A stretch of 64,000 bases of DNA from contig CATDIL010000003.1 of assembly GCA_949517355.1 (NCBI GenBank), forward strand, positions 29,856-93,855, in the 5' to 3' direction. Within the stretch, counting starts at the first letter, position 1. Every line of letters begins with the position of its first letter. Shown here piece after piece: positions 1 through 9,970 of the stretch. The stretch comes from an uncultured Mycoplasmatota bacterium. Lineage in GTDB: Bacteria > Bacillota_I > Bacilli_A > Mycoplasmatales > Mycoplasmoidaceae. The notes under the pieces were generated by a model. The model saw only the letters and a program-made list of their open reading frames with translations. It was not told the origin of the DNA and did no database searches. Made by a program: the position numbers and the translations under genes.

Positions 1-63
1 GATTTATTAGCTATCAAAGCTAAACAAGCTAAGAAAGTTAATAAAAAGGGAGGTAAGAAATAA
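1..63 (+). CDS. rplV: 50S ribosomal protein L22, C-terminal tail (partial)
   Basis: The window opens inside a reading frame of 20 sense codons, DLLAIKAKQAKKVNKKGGKK, ending in TAA. Its last base is the A of the rpsC start codon. In the S10 operon the gene before rpsC is rplV, and a lysine-rich tail fits mycoplasma L22 proteins, which often carry basic extensions. The globular part lies outside the window, so the call rests on position and composition. Confidence 0.8.
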   Translation, partial: DLLAIKAKQAKKVNKKGGKK

Positions 64-848
64 TGGCTCAAAAAATTAATCCAAATGGTCTTCGTTATGG
101 TATCAACAAGAATTGAAATTCTCGTTGAATCACTTCTGATCCGGAACTAACTGCTAAATGAATTGTTGAAGATGAAAAGATTCGTAAATTCTTTGCTAAG
201 AATTACAAACAAGCTCAATTAGTAAATGTTGAAATTGAACGTACATTAAAAAATGTTGATGTATTTGTTAACTGTGGTCAACCAGGTATCATCATCGGTA
301 AAGAAGGCACTAACATTCCATTAGTCACAAAAGAAATCAACAAGATTGTTGGTCGTAAAATTAAAGTTAATGTAAATGTTATAGCTCACCAAAATCCAGC
401 AACATGTGCAAGAGTTATTGCTCGTGAAATCGCAGATGCTATTGAAAACCGTGTACCATTTAGAATGGCTCAAAAAAACGGAATTAAAAAAGCATTAGGA
501 GCAGGTGCTATTGGAATTAAAACAACAGTATCTGGTAGATTAGGTGGAGCTGAAATGGCTAGAGAAGAAGGTTACTCTAAAGGTGTTATTCCATTAACAA
601 CATTAAGAGCTGATATTGATTATGCTATTGAACAAGCTTTAACAACTTATGGAATCATTGGTGTTAAAGTATGAATTAACCGTGGTGAAATTTTTGCTAA
701 AGGTTTAAACAACCAAGTTGTTATTAAACAAAAAGAACGTTCAAATGATTTTGGTAAAAAGAAACCTTTCAAAAGAAATAGCAACTTCAAACCAAAAACT
801 CAACAAGCTAAACCACAACAAAATACTCAACCAAAGGAGGCTAAATAA
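63..848 (+). CDS. rpsC: 30S ribosomal protein S3
   Basis: S3 of the small-subunit head, lining the mRNA entry channel. 261 residues. It starts at an ATG overlapping the L22 stop by one base. TGA codons in the N-terminal part and at residue 204 (then INRGEIF) stand for Trp. A KH-type RNA-binding region falls in the first half. From about residue 215 the protein is a K/Q/N-rich tail that looks disordered and makes it longer than many bacterial S3 proteins. Followed within 2 bases by rplP, with GGAGG inside the rpsC 3' end serving the next gene. Confidence 0.97.
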
Positions 849-850
849 TT

Positions 851-1273
851 ATGATGCAACCTAAAAGAACAAAATATCGTAAACCACATCGTACAAGATA
901 CGATGGAAAAGCTAAAGGAAACAAATATGTTGCCTTTGGTGAATATGGTTTAATGGCAACAACTGGTAATTGAATTACAGACAAGCAAATCGAAGCTGCC
1001 CGTGTTGTTTTATCTAAATCTTTAGGTAAAACAGGAAAAATGTGAATTCGTATTTTCCCTCAATTATCTCTTACTAAGAAACCATTAGAAGTACGTATGG
1101 GTTCAGGAAAAGGTAACCCTGAACAATGAGTAGCAGTTGTTAAAAAAGGAACAGTAATGTTTGAATTAGCTGGTATTCCTGAAGACTTAATGAAAGAAAC
1201 ATTAAGAAAAGCTGGAAACAAACTAAACGTTTTAACAAAAGTTGTTAAGAAAGGAGAATTAAAAAATGATTAA
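851..1273 (+). CDS. rplP: 50S ribosomal protein L16
   Basis: L16 of the large subunit, which helps form the A-site tRNA binding region. 140 residues, normal for the family. Two ATG codons stand in tandem (851, 854). The first gives MMQPKR, which aligns with the usual MLxPKR start. The conserved [18 protein letters not shown] segment is intact with TGA as Trp. The last 8 bases overlap rpmC in another frame, and AAGGAG at 1251-1256 inside rplP serves rpmC. Confidence 0.97.
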
Positions 1274-1754
1274 GGAACTAAATCAAAAAACAAATGAAGA
1301 ATTATGTAATTTAATCGTTAGATTAAAATTACAACTTCTTGAATCAAGATTCAAGATGGCTTCTGGTGAATTAGAAAAAACTCACAAAATTAGAGAAATA
1401 AGACGTACAATTGCTCAAGCTTTTACAGTTCTTAATTCTCGTGGTATTGATTTAACAGTAGGTACTCATGGAATTACCATGTATGATCGCAAGAACAATA
1501 CAGTTAAATCAATTAATGATGTAGTTTCAGATTCTCTTGATGCTAAAGATGAAACAGCAAAATCTAAAAAATCAACAAAGACTGTTGGTCAAGGTGTTGC
1601 TGAGTCAACTGTGGCTGCAAGCAAGTTAGATAAAACTAACGATTCTGCTCAAGCCACAAATTTTGCGAAATCAAACGCTAATGTATCAAACCAAAAGTTA
1701 GTTCAAAAAAAGAAAACTAACGTTGAAACAAAGAGAAAGGTAATTGGAGCTTAA
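1266..1754 (+). CDS. rpmC: 50S ribosomal protein L29 with a long C-terminal extension
   Basis: The first ~65 residues are an ordinary L29 helical hairpin (ELNQKTNEEL, LLESRFKMASGELE, IREIRRTIAQ), which binds 23S rRNA near the tunnel exit. The family is normally 60-75 residues, but this protein is 162. The extra ~95 residues are rich in K, S, T, A, N and Q with low complexity and look disordered. Long L29 and other ribosomal-protein tails are known in the M. pneumoniae group. It overlaps rplP by 8 bases and is followed directly by rpsQ. Confidence 0.93.
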   Translation: MIKELNQKTNEELCNLIVRLKLQLLESRFKMASGELEKTHKIREIRRTIAQAFTVLNSRGIDLTVGTHGITMYDRKNNTVKSINDVVSDSLDAKDETAKSKKSTKTVGQGVAESTVAASKLDKTNDSAQATNFAKSNANVSNQKLVQKKKTNVETKRKVIGA

Positions 1755-1755
1755 T

Positions 1756-2010
1756 ATGGAAAGAAACACACGTAAAGTATTTAGTGGAATTGTAGTTTCT
1801 ACAAAAATGAACAAGACAATTGTTGTTAATGTAGAAAGAAAATACTTACATCCTTTATACAAGAAACAAGTTATTTCTCACAAGAAATACCACGTTCACG
1901 ATGAAAAACAAGAAGCTAAAGTAGGCGATTTTGTAAGAATTATTGAAACTCGTCCAATTAGTAAAACAAAGTTTTACCGTTTACAAAAAATTGTAACTAA
2001 GGCAAAATAA
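1756..2010 (+). CDS. rpsQ: 30S ribosomal protein S17
   Basis: Primary 16S rRNA-binding protein of the small subunit, 84 residues. The start was set at ATG 1756 ([11 protein letters not shown]), with GGAG at 1746-1749 as ribosome binding site. An in-frame TTG at 1744 would overlap the L29 stop and adds nothing conserved. The conserved [14 protein letters not shown] and the [15 protein letters not shown] motif are present. Confidence 0.97.
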   Translation: MERNTRKVFSGIVVSTKMNKTIVVNVERKYLHPLYKKQVISHKKYHVHDEKQEAKVGDFVRIIETRPISKTKFYRLQKIVTKAK

Positions 2011-2020
2011 GGAGGTAAAT

Positions 2021-2389
2021 ATGATTCAAGTAATGACAAGAATGAATGTTGCAGACAACTCAGGTGCAAGAAAAGTAGGGGTTATTAAAATCTTAGGTAA
2101 CTCAAGACAAAGATATGCATCTGTTGGTGATATAGTAAAAGTATCAGTTAAAGACTGTATTCCAGAATCTGGTGTTAAAAAAGGTCAAATGTTTAAAGCT
2201 GTTATTGTTCGTACTAAGAAAGGTGTAAAACGTGAAAACGGTAACAAAGTAGCATTTGATGATAATGCATGTGTCATCATTAAAGATGATAACACTCCAA
2301 GAGGTACACGTATCTTTGGACCAGTTGCAAAGGAATTAAGAGATAAAGGGTTCAATAAGATCATCTCTTTAGCTCCAGAGGTGTTATAG
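2021..2389 (+). CDS. rplN: 50S ribosomal protein L14
   Basis: L14 sits at the subunit interface and contacts 16S rRNA. 122 residues, exactly the usual length, with [15 protein letters not shown] at the start and the [19 protein letters not shown] signature near the end. A strong GGAGGT precedes the start. No TGA codon is needed. Member of the continuous spc operon. Confidence 0.98.
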   Translation: MIQVMTRMNVADNSGARKVGVIKILGNSRQRYASVGDIVKVSVKDCIPESGVKKGQMFKAVIVRTKKGVKRENGNKVAFDDNACVIIKDDNTPRGTRIFGPVAKELRDKGFNKIISLAPEVL

Positions 2390-2397
2390 GAGGCAAT

Positions 2398-2721
2398 ATG
2401 AACAGAATTAAAAAAGGTGATAAAGTTAGAGTAATATCTGGAAAAAATTCAACAAAAGAAGGAATCGTACTTCAAGTTTTTCCTAAGAAAAACTTAGCAA
2501 TCGTTGAAGGTATTAATGTAGCTAAAAGACACACTAAACCTTCTGCTAACCAAGACAAAGGTGGAATCTTAGATAAAGAACTTCCAATTCATTTATCTAA
2601 GTTAGCATTAGTTGCACCTAAGTCTCCACGTGGTGTTTCAAAAATTTCTTATTCAAAAGACAAAGAAGGCAAGAAAGTAAGAATTGCTAAAAAAACAAAT
2701 AGTGTAATTGGAGGTAAATAA
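2398..2721 (+). CDS. rplX: 50S ribosomal protein L24
   Basis: Assembly-initiating large-subunit protein with a KOW motif at the N-terminus ([18 protein letters not shown]) followed by AKRHTKPS and the [10 protein letters not shown] region. 107 residues, usual length. GGAGG lies 4 bases before the ATG. Two bases separate its stop from rplE. Confidence 0.97.
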   Translation: MNRIKKGDKVRVISGKNSTKEGIVLQVFPKKNLAIVEGINVAKRHTKPSANQDKGGILDKELPIHLSKLALVAPKSPRGVSKISYSKDKEGKKVRIAKKTNSVIGGK

Positions 2722-2723
2722 TT

Positions 2724-3281
2724 ATGGAAAAAACATTAAGTAAAAAATACCAAGAACAAGTTAAAAACACTTTAATGACTGATGGCGCATATAAATCAAT
2801 TATGCAATTACCTCGTCTTGAAAAGATTGTCATCAATTCAGGTGTAGGAGACGCTACTACTGATGCTAAATTATTGGAATCTGTTGTTCAAGAATTAACG
2901 GCTATTACAGGTCAAAAACCAGTAATTACACGTTCAAAGAAAGCAATCGCTACTTTCAAATTACGTGAAAACCAAGGAATTGGTGCTAAGGTAACTCTTC
3001 GTGGTGAAAAAATGTGAAACTTCATTGAAAATTTAATTAACGTTGCTTTACCACGTGTTAGAGACTTTAAAGGAATTCCAAACAGCTCATTTGATGGGCA
3101 TGGTAATTACACACTTGGTATCAAGGAACAAATTATCTTTACAGAAATTAACTATGACCAAGTAAAGAAAATCCGTGGGTTTGATGTTACCTTTGTAACT
3201 TCATCAAAAGATGATGAACAAGCAAGAAAACTATTAGAAGCAATTGGTTTACCATTTGCTAAATCAAAAAGAAATAAATAA
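2724..3281 (+). CDS. rplE: 50S ribosomal protein L5
   Basis: 5S rRNA-binding protein of the central protuberance. 185 residues, typical. The frame contains a TGA (3015-3017) read as Trp in GEKMWNFIENL. The other family motifs, including the [18 protein letters not shown] stretch and [17 protein letters not shown], are in place. It ends in TAA, with GGGG ten bases before rpsN. Confidence 0.97.
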
Positions 3282-3290
3282 GGGGAAAAC

Positions 3291-3476
3291 ATGGCAAAAA
3301 AATCATTAATAGCAAAACAAAAAAGAGCACCAAAATACTCAACAAGAAAATATACTCGTTGTGTAAGATGTGGTCGTGTACATGGTGTGTACAAAAAATT
3401 TGGCTTATGCCGTATTTGTATTAGAGAACTAGCTCACAAGGGTGAATTACCTGGAGTAAAGAAGGCATCTTGATAG
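3291..3476 (+). CDS. rpsN: 30S ribosomal protein S14, zinc-binding short form
   Basis: 61-residue S14 of the zinc-ribbon type, with CVRC and CRIC pairs as zinc ligands (around residues 24-27 and 40-43). This is the form used by Gram-positives and Mollicutes. The last codon is TGA (Trp) directly before TAG, giving the canonical ending KKASW. Without UGA read as Trp the protein would lack its conserved last residue. Confidence 0.97.
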
Positions 3477-3486
3477 GAGAATAAAT

Positions 3487-3885
3487 ATGTATATAGATCC
3501 AATTTCAGATTTAATAACTAAAATTAATAATGCTAGAAAAGCAAAGTTACAAACTGTAACTATTCAAACTTCAAATTTAACTACATCAATTCTTGATGTA
3601 TTAAAAGTAGAAGGTTACATTGCAGATTTTTCTATAGCTAAAGCTAACAAAAGTTCTAATAAAGTAACTAATATTACTTTAAAATACAAAAACCACACAT
3701 CAAGTATTACAGGTATGAAACAAATCTCTAAACCAGGGTTAAGAGTTTACCAAGAATCTAAAAAGATTCCTAAGGTATTAAACGGTTTAGGAATTGCTAT
3801 CATTTCAACAAGCCAAGGAGTTGTTACGGACAAAATTGCTCGTAAAAACAACTTAGGCGGTGAAATTATTGCTTATGTTTGATAG
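3487..3885 (+). CDS. rpsH: 30S ribosomal protein S8
   Basis: Central-domain 16S rRNA-binding protein, 132 residues. It starts MYIDPISDLITKINNARKAK and ends ARKNNLGGEIIAYVW. The final Trp is a TGA codon followed at once by TAG, as in rpsN, and matches the Trp ending of many Firmicutes S8 proteins. The stop and the GGAGAG that follows act as the leader of rplF. Confidence 0.97.
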
Positions 3886-3893
3886 GAGAGATT

Positions 3894-4448
3894 ATGAGTA
3901 GAAAAGGAAATAAATTAATTGCTATCCCCCAAGGTGTTAATGTAAACGTTGCACCAAACAATGTTACAGTTTCTGGTCAAACTGGAACATTAGTCGTTGA
4001 TTATCCAGCAAATTTAATTACTGTTGAAATCATTGAAAACAACAAAATAAAAGTATCACGTAAGAATGATGAAAAACAAGCTAGAATCTTCCATGGTACT
4101 ATAAATTCAAATATTGCTAATGCTGTATTTGGTATTGCAAACGGATACACAAAGAAATTAAAAATTGTTGGTGTTGGTTACAAAGCATCAGTTAGTGGAA
4201 ACAAACTAACACTTGCTATTGGATTTAGCCACCCTGTAGTTTTTGATATTCCAGAGGGTCTTAAAGTAGTTTGCCCAACTCCAACTGAAATTCACATTTC
4301 AGGAATTAATAAATTCCTAGTTGGTGAGTTAGCAGCAAACGTTCGTGCAACTCGTAAACCAGAACCATACAATGGTAAGGGTATTATGTACTTTGATGAA
4401 CACATTATTCGTAAGGTTGGTAAAACAGCTGAAGGAGCTAAGAAATAG
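3894..4448 (+). CDS. rplF: 50S ribosomal protein L6
   Basis: Two-domain large-subunit protein near the factor-binding site, 184 residues. Start chosen at ATG 3894 (MSRKGNKLIAIP), behind TAGGAGAG at 3883-3890. An upstream in-frame TTG lies inside rpsH and is unlikely. The C-terminal signature RKPEPYNGKGI is intact. Confidence 0.97.
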   Translation: MSRKGNKLIAIPQGVNVNVAPNNVTVSGQTGTLVVDYPANLITVEIIENNKIKVSRKNDEKQARIFHGTINSNIANAVFGIANGYTKKLKIVGVGYKASVSGNKLTLAIGFSHPVVFDIPEGLKVVCPTPTEIHISGINKFLVGELAANVRATRKPEPYNGKGIMYFDEHIIRKVGKTAEGAKK

Positions 4449-4457
4449 GAGTAGAAT

Positions 4458-4817
4458 ATGAAACAACAAAATTTTAATCGTAAAGCTCAAAGAGCACTTC
4501 GTCACAAAAGAACTACTAATTATCTAAAGGCTAATAGTAATAAAAAGCCTAGATTAGTAGTTACTAAAACTAACACAAACATCATTGCTCAAATTATTGA
4601 TGATCAAACAGGTAAAACATTATTTAGTTCATCAATTAGCCAATTAAAATTAAAAGGCTGTAATATTAAAAACGCCACTTTAGTAGGTGAAGATATTGCA
4701 AAAAAAGCAGCAGCTAATAACACTACAATAGTAGTGTTTGACCGTGGTGGAAACAAATACCACGGTAAAGTAAAAGCAGTAGCAGAAGCTGCACGTGCAA
4801 ACGGACTTAAATTCTAA
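4458..4817 (+). CDS. rplR: 50S ribosomal protein L18
   Basis: 5S rRNA-binding protein, 119 residues, with an arginine/lysine-rich N-terminus ([16 protein letters not shown]) and the conserved [20 protein letters not shown] ending. GGAG precedes the start. Two bases before the next possible ATG, inside the continuous spc operon. Confidence 0.97.
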   Translation: MKQQNFNRKAQRALRHKRTTNYLKANSNKKPRLVVTKTNTNIIAQIIDDQTGKTLFSSSISQLKLKGCNIKNATLVGEDIAKKAAANNTTIVVFDRGGNKYHGKVKAVAEAARANGLKF

Positions 4818-4831
4818 TTATGGAGGTAAAC

Positions 4832-5515
4832 ATGGAAAAAGAAGTAATACAACAAGAAGTTAAACAAGAAACAAAAACTGAACAAAAACCAGCAGTAGTT
4901 GCATCTGAACAAAAAACAGCTGTAGTTGCATTTGAACAAAAACCTACACCAAAAACTTTTGAACACAAAGGTGATAAAAACACTAAGAAGAAAGAATCTT
5001 CTAAACATTTCTCTAAAAAATCATTTGGAAAATTTAACAACAGTGGTTTTGAAAGTCAAACTGTAGAAATAAAAAGAATTTCTAAAACAACAAAAGGTGG
5101 ACGTAGAATGCGTTTCTCTGCATTAGTTGTTATTGGTGATAAAAATGGTAAAGTAGGTTACGGAATTGGTAAAGCTACTGAAGTTCCAAATGCAATTAAA
5201 AAAGCAACTAAAAATGCTAGAAACTCAGTGCGTAAAGTAATTATTAACAAGAAAGGTACATTGTACCATGAAGTTATTGGTTATGCAGCTGCTAGTAAAG
5301 TATTAATTAAACCTGCTAAACCAGGTACAGGTATTGTTGCAGGTGGTGCTATTCGTTCAGTTATTGAATATGCTGGATTTAAAGATGTTTACACAAAGAA
5401 TTTAGGATCAAATACTAAGACCAACATGGTTCAAGCTACTCTTAATGCTTTATTAAACCAAAAACATCCATCAACAATTGCAAACTTACGTGATAAAAAC
5501 GTGAAGGAATTGTAA
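4832..5515 (+). CDS. rpsE: 30S ribosomal protein S5 with a repeat-bearing N-terminal extension
   Basis: S5 takes part in decoding fidelity. The S5 core begins near residue 76 ([20 protein letters not shown], then [13 protein letters not shown]). Residues 1-75 are an extra, charged, probably disordered N-terminus that includes three 9-residue repeats of the type [12 protein letters not shown] 4832 is preferred over ATG 4820 because GGAGGT at 4822-4827 sits between the two and can only serve the second. 227 residues, against about 165 in most bacteria. Confidence 0.95.
   Translation: MEKEVIQQEVKQETKTEQKPAVVASEQKTAVVAFEQKPTPKTFEHKGDKNTKKKESSKHFSKKSFGKFNNSGFESQTVEIKRISKTTKGGRRMRFSALVVIGDKNGKVGYGIGKATEVPNAIKKATKNARNSVRKVIINKKGTLYHEVIGYAAASKVLIKPAKPGTGIVAGGAIRSVIEYAGFKDVYTKNLGSNTKTNMVQATLNALLNQKHPSTIANLRDKNVKEL
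4880..4960 (+). repeat. 27-bp in-frame tandem repeat, three units, inside rpsE
   Basis: Three successive 27-base units (4880-4906, 4907-4933, 4934-4960) encode [18 protein letters not shown] and EQKPTPKTF. Units one and two are nearly identical at DNA level; unit three has diverged in its second half. The repeat length is a multiple of three, so copy-number change would keep the S5 frame. Confidence 0.85.
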
Positions 5516-5530
5516 TCATAGGAGGAAATC

Positions 5531-5983
5531 ATGGAATTAAATAATTTAAAATATACAAAAGGTTCAAGAAATCACAAAACTAAGACTTATGGTCGTGGTT
5601 TTGGTAGTGGTATCGGTAAAACTTCAGGTAAAGGTACTAAAGGTCAAAAATCTCGTAAATCTGGTAAAGTAAGATTAGGTTTCGAAGGTGGACAAACTCC
5701 TTTATACCGTAAGATCCCAAAAGTTGGTTTCAATAACTACAACTTCCAAGAAAATTACGAAATAGTTACTTTAACACAACTAACTAAATTAGGTGAAGAA
5801 GTTAATAAAGAAACTTTAGTAAAAGCTGGATTGATTTCTTCTGCAAAAGCAAAAGTCAAATTAATTGGTGGTAAAAAATCAATTACTTTATCTAAACCAT
5901 TAAACATTACAGTAGACAAAGTTTCTGCTAATGTAGAAAAAGTTATCTCAGCAGCTGGAGGAAAAGTAAACTACTCTAAATAA
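5531..5983 (+). CDS. rplO: 50S ribosomal protein L15
   Basis: Late-assembly large-subunit protein, 150 residues. The glycine/arginine-rich N-terminus (GRGFGSGIGKTSGKGTKGQ) and FEGGQTPLYRKIPKVGF are diagnostic. Strong TAGGAGG upstream. Its TAA overlaps the secY start by one base, so translation is probably coupled. Confidence 0.97.
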   Translation: MELNNLKYTKGSRNHKTKTYGRGFGSGIGKTSGKGTKGQKSRKSGKVRLGFEGGQTPLYRKIPKVGFNNYNFQENYEIVTLTQLTKLGEEVNKETLVKAGLISSAKAKVKLIGGKKSITLSKPLNITVDKVSANVEKVISAAGGKVNYSK

Positions 5984-7401
5984 TGGAAAATAAAAAGAAT
6001 AAAAGTTACTGAGTAACTTTTAAAGAAATCTTTACTAATATTAATGTAATCTCAGCGCTTGCGATTACTGCTTTATTATTAGTTTTCTTTCATTTTATTA
6101 GTACATTAACATTACCTTTTATTAAATTACCAAGTAATTACCGTTCAAGCGGTTCATTTGCAGATATGATGAACTTGCTAGCGGGTGGTGGTTTAGCAAA
6201 GATGTCATGATTTGCAGTAGGAGTAGGTCCTTATATTACTGCACAAATTCTTGTGCAATTGTTATCAAGTGATCTAATTCCTCCAATGGCAAGAATGGCT
6301 AAACAAGGTGAACGTGGAAGAAGAAAACTAGAAATTATTACTAGAATTACCACTCTTCCTTTTTGTTTATTGCAAGCATACGCTGTAGTTGCGATGATTT
6401 TGCAATCTGGTTCTTCATCAGGAACAACTGAAGGAATTACTATTTTTGGTCATTCTTCAATTAGTGAATTTTCAGCAGGTGAAATCGCTTCACTATTATT
6501 AATCTTTACTGGCGGAACATATGTTTGTGTTTTTATTGGAGACATTATTACAAAGCGTGGTGTAGGTAACGGAGTTACCTTATTAATCTTGAGTGGTATC
6601 GTTGGTTCAATTATTCCTGACTTTACATATGCATTCCATTTTATTCAATCAAAGATTAATATGTCTGCAGCTACTTATCAATTAACAGTGGCTTTGTCTT
6701 ACATTTTATATTTAGCATTCTTTGTAATAGTTTTAATGTTTGCTATTTTCATTAACGGTGTTACAAGAAAAATCCCAGTTCAACAAGTAGGGCAAGGTTT
6801 AAGTTTTAAAACTAAAGATTTAGCTTATTTACCAATTAAGCTTAACCCTGCAGGTGTTATTCCCGTCATTTTTGCTTCATCAATTATTACGATTCCTGGT
6901 ACTATTGCTCAATTCTTACCAGAAGACAATGCAAAGTGAATATTACAAGATTACTTTACATTGAATTCATGAGTAGGAATGGCTTTATACTTTGTATTTA
7001 TTATTCTTTTCTCTTTCTTTTATTCATATGTTCAAATTAATCCAGCTCAGTTAGCTGAGAATTTTGAAAAATCAGGTAAGTTTATTCCTGGTGTTAAAAA
7101 CGGAGAGGACACTGAAAAACAAATCACTAAAGTATTAGCAAGAATTAACTGAATAGGTGCACCATTCTTAGCAATTATTGCTATTTCTCCATATTTACTA
7201 TCAAAAGTAACTGGTATTCCTTCTGGTTTATCATTAGGAGGAACAGGTATCATTATTATTGTTTCTGGTACATTAGAATTATGAAACTCAATTAAATCTG
7301 CTTCTACAACAAGTGGATATAACGTTACAAGAACAAAAATCATTAGTACTTTTGAACAAGAACCTAACTCTACAAAAGGAGGTACGACAAGATTATGATA
7401 A
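5983..7401 (+). CDS. secY: Preprotein translocase channel subunit SecY
   Basis: Membrane-embedded SecYEG pore through which SecA pushes preproteins; it partners with SecG at 35302. 472 residues with ten predicted hydrophobic segments. It starts [10 protein letters not shown] and shows [15 protein letters not shown] and [18 protein letters not shown] cytosolic loop residues near 95-115. Several TGA codons are Trp, including the last residue before TAA. The final 7 bases overlap adk. Normal position at the end of the spc operon. Confidence 0.96.
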
Positions 7402-8012
7402 TTGTATTATTAGGAGCACCAGGAAGTGGCAAAGGAACATTATCTTCTAGATTAAAAAATGAACTAGGTTATGTTCATTTATCAACTGGTGACATGTTTA
7501 GAAAAATTCTAAAATCAGGTACTGAATTAGGCAATAAAATTAATGCTATTATTCAATCAGGAAAATTAGTATCTGATGACTTAACTAATGAATTAGTTAA
7601 ACAAGAATTATCAAATGTTCATGCTGATAAAATTGTTTTAGATGGTTATCCTAGAACTGTAGAACAAGCTCAATTTTTAGACTCAATTGCAAAAGTAGAT
7701 AAGGTTGTTCTAATTGATATTAAAAACGATGTTGTAATTAAACGTATTTCAGGACGTAGAATGTGTCCTAAGTGTAATTCAATTTATAACATTTATTTCA
7801 ACCAACCAAAAGTAGAAAATAAATGTGATTTGGATGGTGAAACATTAATTACTAGAAAAGATGATAATGAAGAATCAGTAATCAAAAGATTAGCGGTTTA
7901 TGATTCTCAAACTAAACCATTAATTGATTACTATGACCGCCGTCATATCTTGGTCAAATATGACGGTAACAAATCAATTGACCCAATTTTTGAGGCAATA
8001 AAAAAATTCTAA
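7395..8012 (+). CDS. adk: Adenylate kinase
   Basis: Catalyses AMP + ATP to 2 ADP. 205 residues. P-loop GAPGSGKGTLSS at the N-terminus, DGYPRTVEQAQFLD in the AMP site, and a long-form LID with Cys124, Cys127 and a further Cys/Asp pair near 144-147, so the lid probably binds zinc as in Gram-positives. Overlaps secY by 7 bases and shares its last base with the map start. SecY-Adk-Map is the classic order. Confidence 0.97.
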   Translation: MIIVLLGAPGSGKGTLSSRLKNELGYVHLSTGDMFRKILKSGTELGNKINAIIQSGKLVSDDLTNELVKQELSNVHADKIVLDGYPRTVEQAQFLDSIAKVDKVVLIDIKNDVVIKRISGRRMCPKCNSIYNIYFNQPKVENKCDLDGETLITRKDDNEESVIKRLAVYDSQTKPLIDYYDRRHILVKYDGNKSIDPIFEAIKKF

Positions 8013-8761
8013 TGATTTATCTAAAGTCACAAGAAGATATTGCCAAGATTAAGCAAGCTGCTGAGATTTGAAAAAAAACTAAAGCAGTGTTAATTGAAGC
8101 CACTAAACCTGGAGTCAGCTTAATCACCCTTGATAGATTAGCAGACGAAACTATTCGTTCATATAATGCGACTTGTAGTTTCTATCAATATGAAGAATTT
8201 CCCAAACACATTTGTATTTCGGTAAATGAACAGCTAATCCATGGTATTCCTGGTAAATATGTTATTAAACCAAATGATTTAATAACATTTGATATCGGGG
8301 TAACCTATCAAGGCCACGTTTGCGATGCAGCATTCAGTTTGGTAGTTGCTCCTTCGAACAACGAAGAAGCTAATAGAATTAACAAAGTTACTTTGTTAGC
8401 TCTAGACGAATCTTTAAAACTAATAAAACCAGGTAACACTATTGGTGATATTGGTGCCAAAATTAGCGAAATCGCCACAACCCATGGTTATGAAGTGATA
8501 AAGGATTTTACTGGTCACGGATGTGGAAATCACGTCCACGAAGACCCTCTTATCCCTTGTTATGGAAAACCTCATTCTGGTCTTACAATCAGAAAAAACA
8601 TGGTGTTGTGCATAGAACCAATGTTATTGACAGACACCGATCAATATATTATTGATCCAAAAAATGGTTGAACAGTGATTTCAAAAAACAAGAAACTTAC
8701 CTGTCATTGAGAACATATGGTTCTAGTAACTGAAGAAGGATGTGAAATCCTTACAAAATAA
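8012..8761 (+). CDS. map: Methionine aminopeptidase, type I
   Basis: Removes N-terminal Met from new proteins after deformylation (see def at 16961). 249 residues, starting [13 protein letters not shown]. Metal ligands of the pita-bread fold are visible: Asp in [11 protein letters not shown], Asp in HVCDAAFS, His in [12 protein letters not shown], Glu in CIEPML and Glu in [11 protein letters not shown]. Two or more TGA codons are Trp. The start overlaps the adk stop. Confidence 0.96.
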
Positions 8762-8784
8762 AAGAAAGGAAATTAATTAAATTA

Positions 8785-8997
8785 ATGGCAAATGATGCAA
8801 TAAAAATGGATGGAACTGTTAAGGAAGTAGTGAATGCTAATTCCTATAAAGTTCTATTACAAAATGGAATTGAAGTAATGGCTAGCGTGTCGGGTAAAAT
8901 GAGGATGCACAAAATTCAGATTTTACCAGGCGATATTGTCCAAGTTGAGTTAAGTCCATATGATTTAACACGCGGAAGAATTACTTACCGCCGTTAA
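8785..8997 (+). CDS. infA: Translation initiation factor IF-1
   Basis: OB-fold factor binding the 30S A site. 70 residues, normal length. Conserved [21 protein letters not shown] and the [11 protein letters not shown] ending. AAAGGAA lies upstream. Usual position between map and rpmJ. Confidence 0.97.
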   Translation: MANDAIKMDGTVKEVVNANSYKVLLQNGIEVMASVSGKMRMHKIQILPGDIVQVELSPYDLTRGRITYRR

Positions 8998-9019
8998 TTT
9001 TATATATAATATATAAACT

Positions 9020-9133
9020 ATGAAAGTTAGAGCATCTGTAAAACCAATCTGCAAAGATTGTAAAGTTATAAAAAGAAAAGGTCGTGTAATGGTAATTTGC
9101 AAAAACCCAAAACACAAACAAAGACAAGGATAA
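9020..9133 (+). CDS. rpmJ: 50S ribosomal protein L36
   Basis: 37-residue zinc-binding protein, [20 protein letters not shown], ending [11 protein letters not shown]. The C-x2-C ... C ... H ligand set makes this the zinc-containing form. The leader is very AT-rich with no strong Shine-Dalgarno, unlike its neighbours. Followed by rpsM after 19 bases. Confidence 0.97.
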   Translation: MKVRASVKPICKDCKVIKRKGRVMVICKNPKHKQRQG

Positions 9134-9152
9134 AAAGGAGAATTAATAATAA

Positions 9153-9527
9153 ATGGCACGTATATTAGGTGTAGATATTCCTAACAATAAAAAAGTTCCT
9201 TATGCCCTTGCTAGTATCTATGGTATTGGCATCTCATTAGGAAAGAAAATTTGTGCTGAAGCACAAATCGATCCAGAAAAAAGAGTTAGCGAATTATCTG
9301 AAAAAGAAATAGCTGCTATCCGTGAAGTTGCTCTTAAATTAACAATTGAAGGTGACTTAAGAAGAGAAGTAGCAATGAACATCAAGAGATTGATGGAAAT
9401 TAATTGTTATCGTGGTATTAGACACCGTAGAGGTTTACCAACTCGTGGTCAACGTACAAAGACTAATGCTCGTACTCGTAAGGGTCCACGTAAAACAATT
9501 GCTAATAAGAAAGTGGAAACTAAATAG
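9153..9527 (+). CDS. rpsM: 30S ribosomal protein S13
   Basis: Head protein contacting P-site tRNA and the subunit bridge. 124 residues. It starts [15 protein letters not shown] and carries the [19 protein letters not shown] signature followed by a basic tail. AAGGAG upstream. First gene of the alpha-operon-type group. Confidence 0.98.
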   Translation: MARILGVDIPNNKKVPYALASIYGIGISLGKKICAEAQIDPEKRVSELSEKEIAAIREVALKLTIEGDLRREVAMNIKRLMEINCYRGIRHRRGLPTRGQRTKTNARTRKGPRKTIANKKVETK

Positions 9528-9539
9528 TAAAGGAGAGTT

Positions 9540-9953
9540 ATGGCAACAGTTAAACAATCAAACAAAAAAACTGCTACTAAAGCAAAAGCTAAGAAAAAAA
9601 GAAAACTTCCTAGCGTTAATGGAATTGCTCATATTCATTCAACAGTTAACAATACAATTGTTACTATTACAGATGAACAAGGAAATGCGATTTCATGATC
9701 ATCAAGTGGAGTAATTGGTTATAAAGGTTCTAAAAAATCTACTCCATATGCAGCAGGTATTGCTGCTACAGCTGCTGCAAAAGCAGCAATGGCTATGGGT
9801 TTGAAATCTATTAAAGTTGTAGTCAATGGAACAGGTCAAGGTAAGGATACTGCAATTAGAAGCCTTGCAGCAACAGGATTAGTAATTACAGAATTATCTG
9901 ATGCAACACCATTACCACATAATGGTTGCAGACCACCTAAAAAACCACGTTAA
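9540..9953 (+). CDS. rpsK: 30S ribosomal protein S11
   Basis: Platform protein of the small subunit, 137 residues. A lysine-rich start precedes the conserved [19 protein letters not shown], one TGA Trp in AISWSSSG, and [14 protein letters not shown] at the C-terminus. AAAGGAG precedes ATG 9540 closely. Confidence 0.97.
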
Positions 9954-9970
9954 TTAAAAGGAGAATCACA

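Noticed and set aside
4820..4832. ATG 4820 as the rpsE start
   Set aside because: The Shine-Dalgarno GGAGGT lies after it and fits ATG 4832; four extra residues add no conserved sequence.
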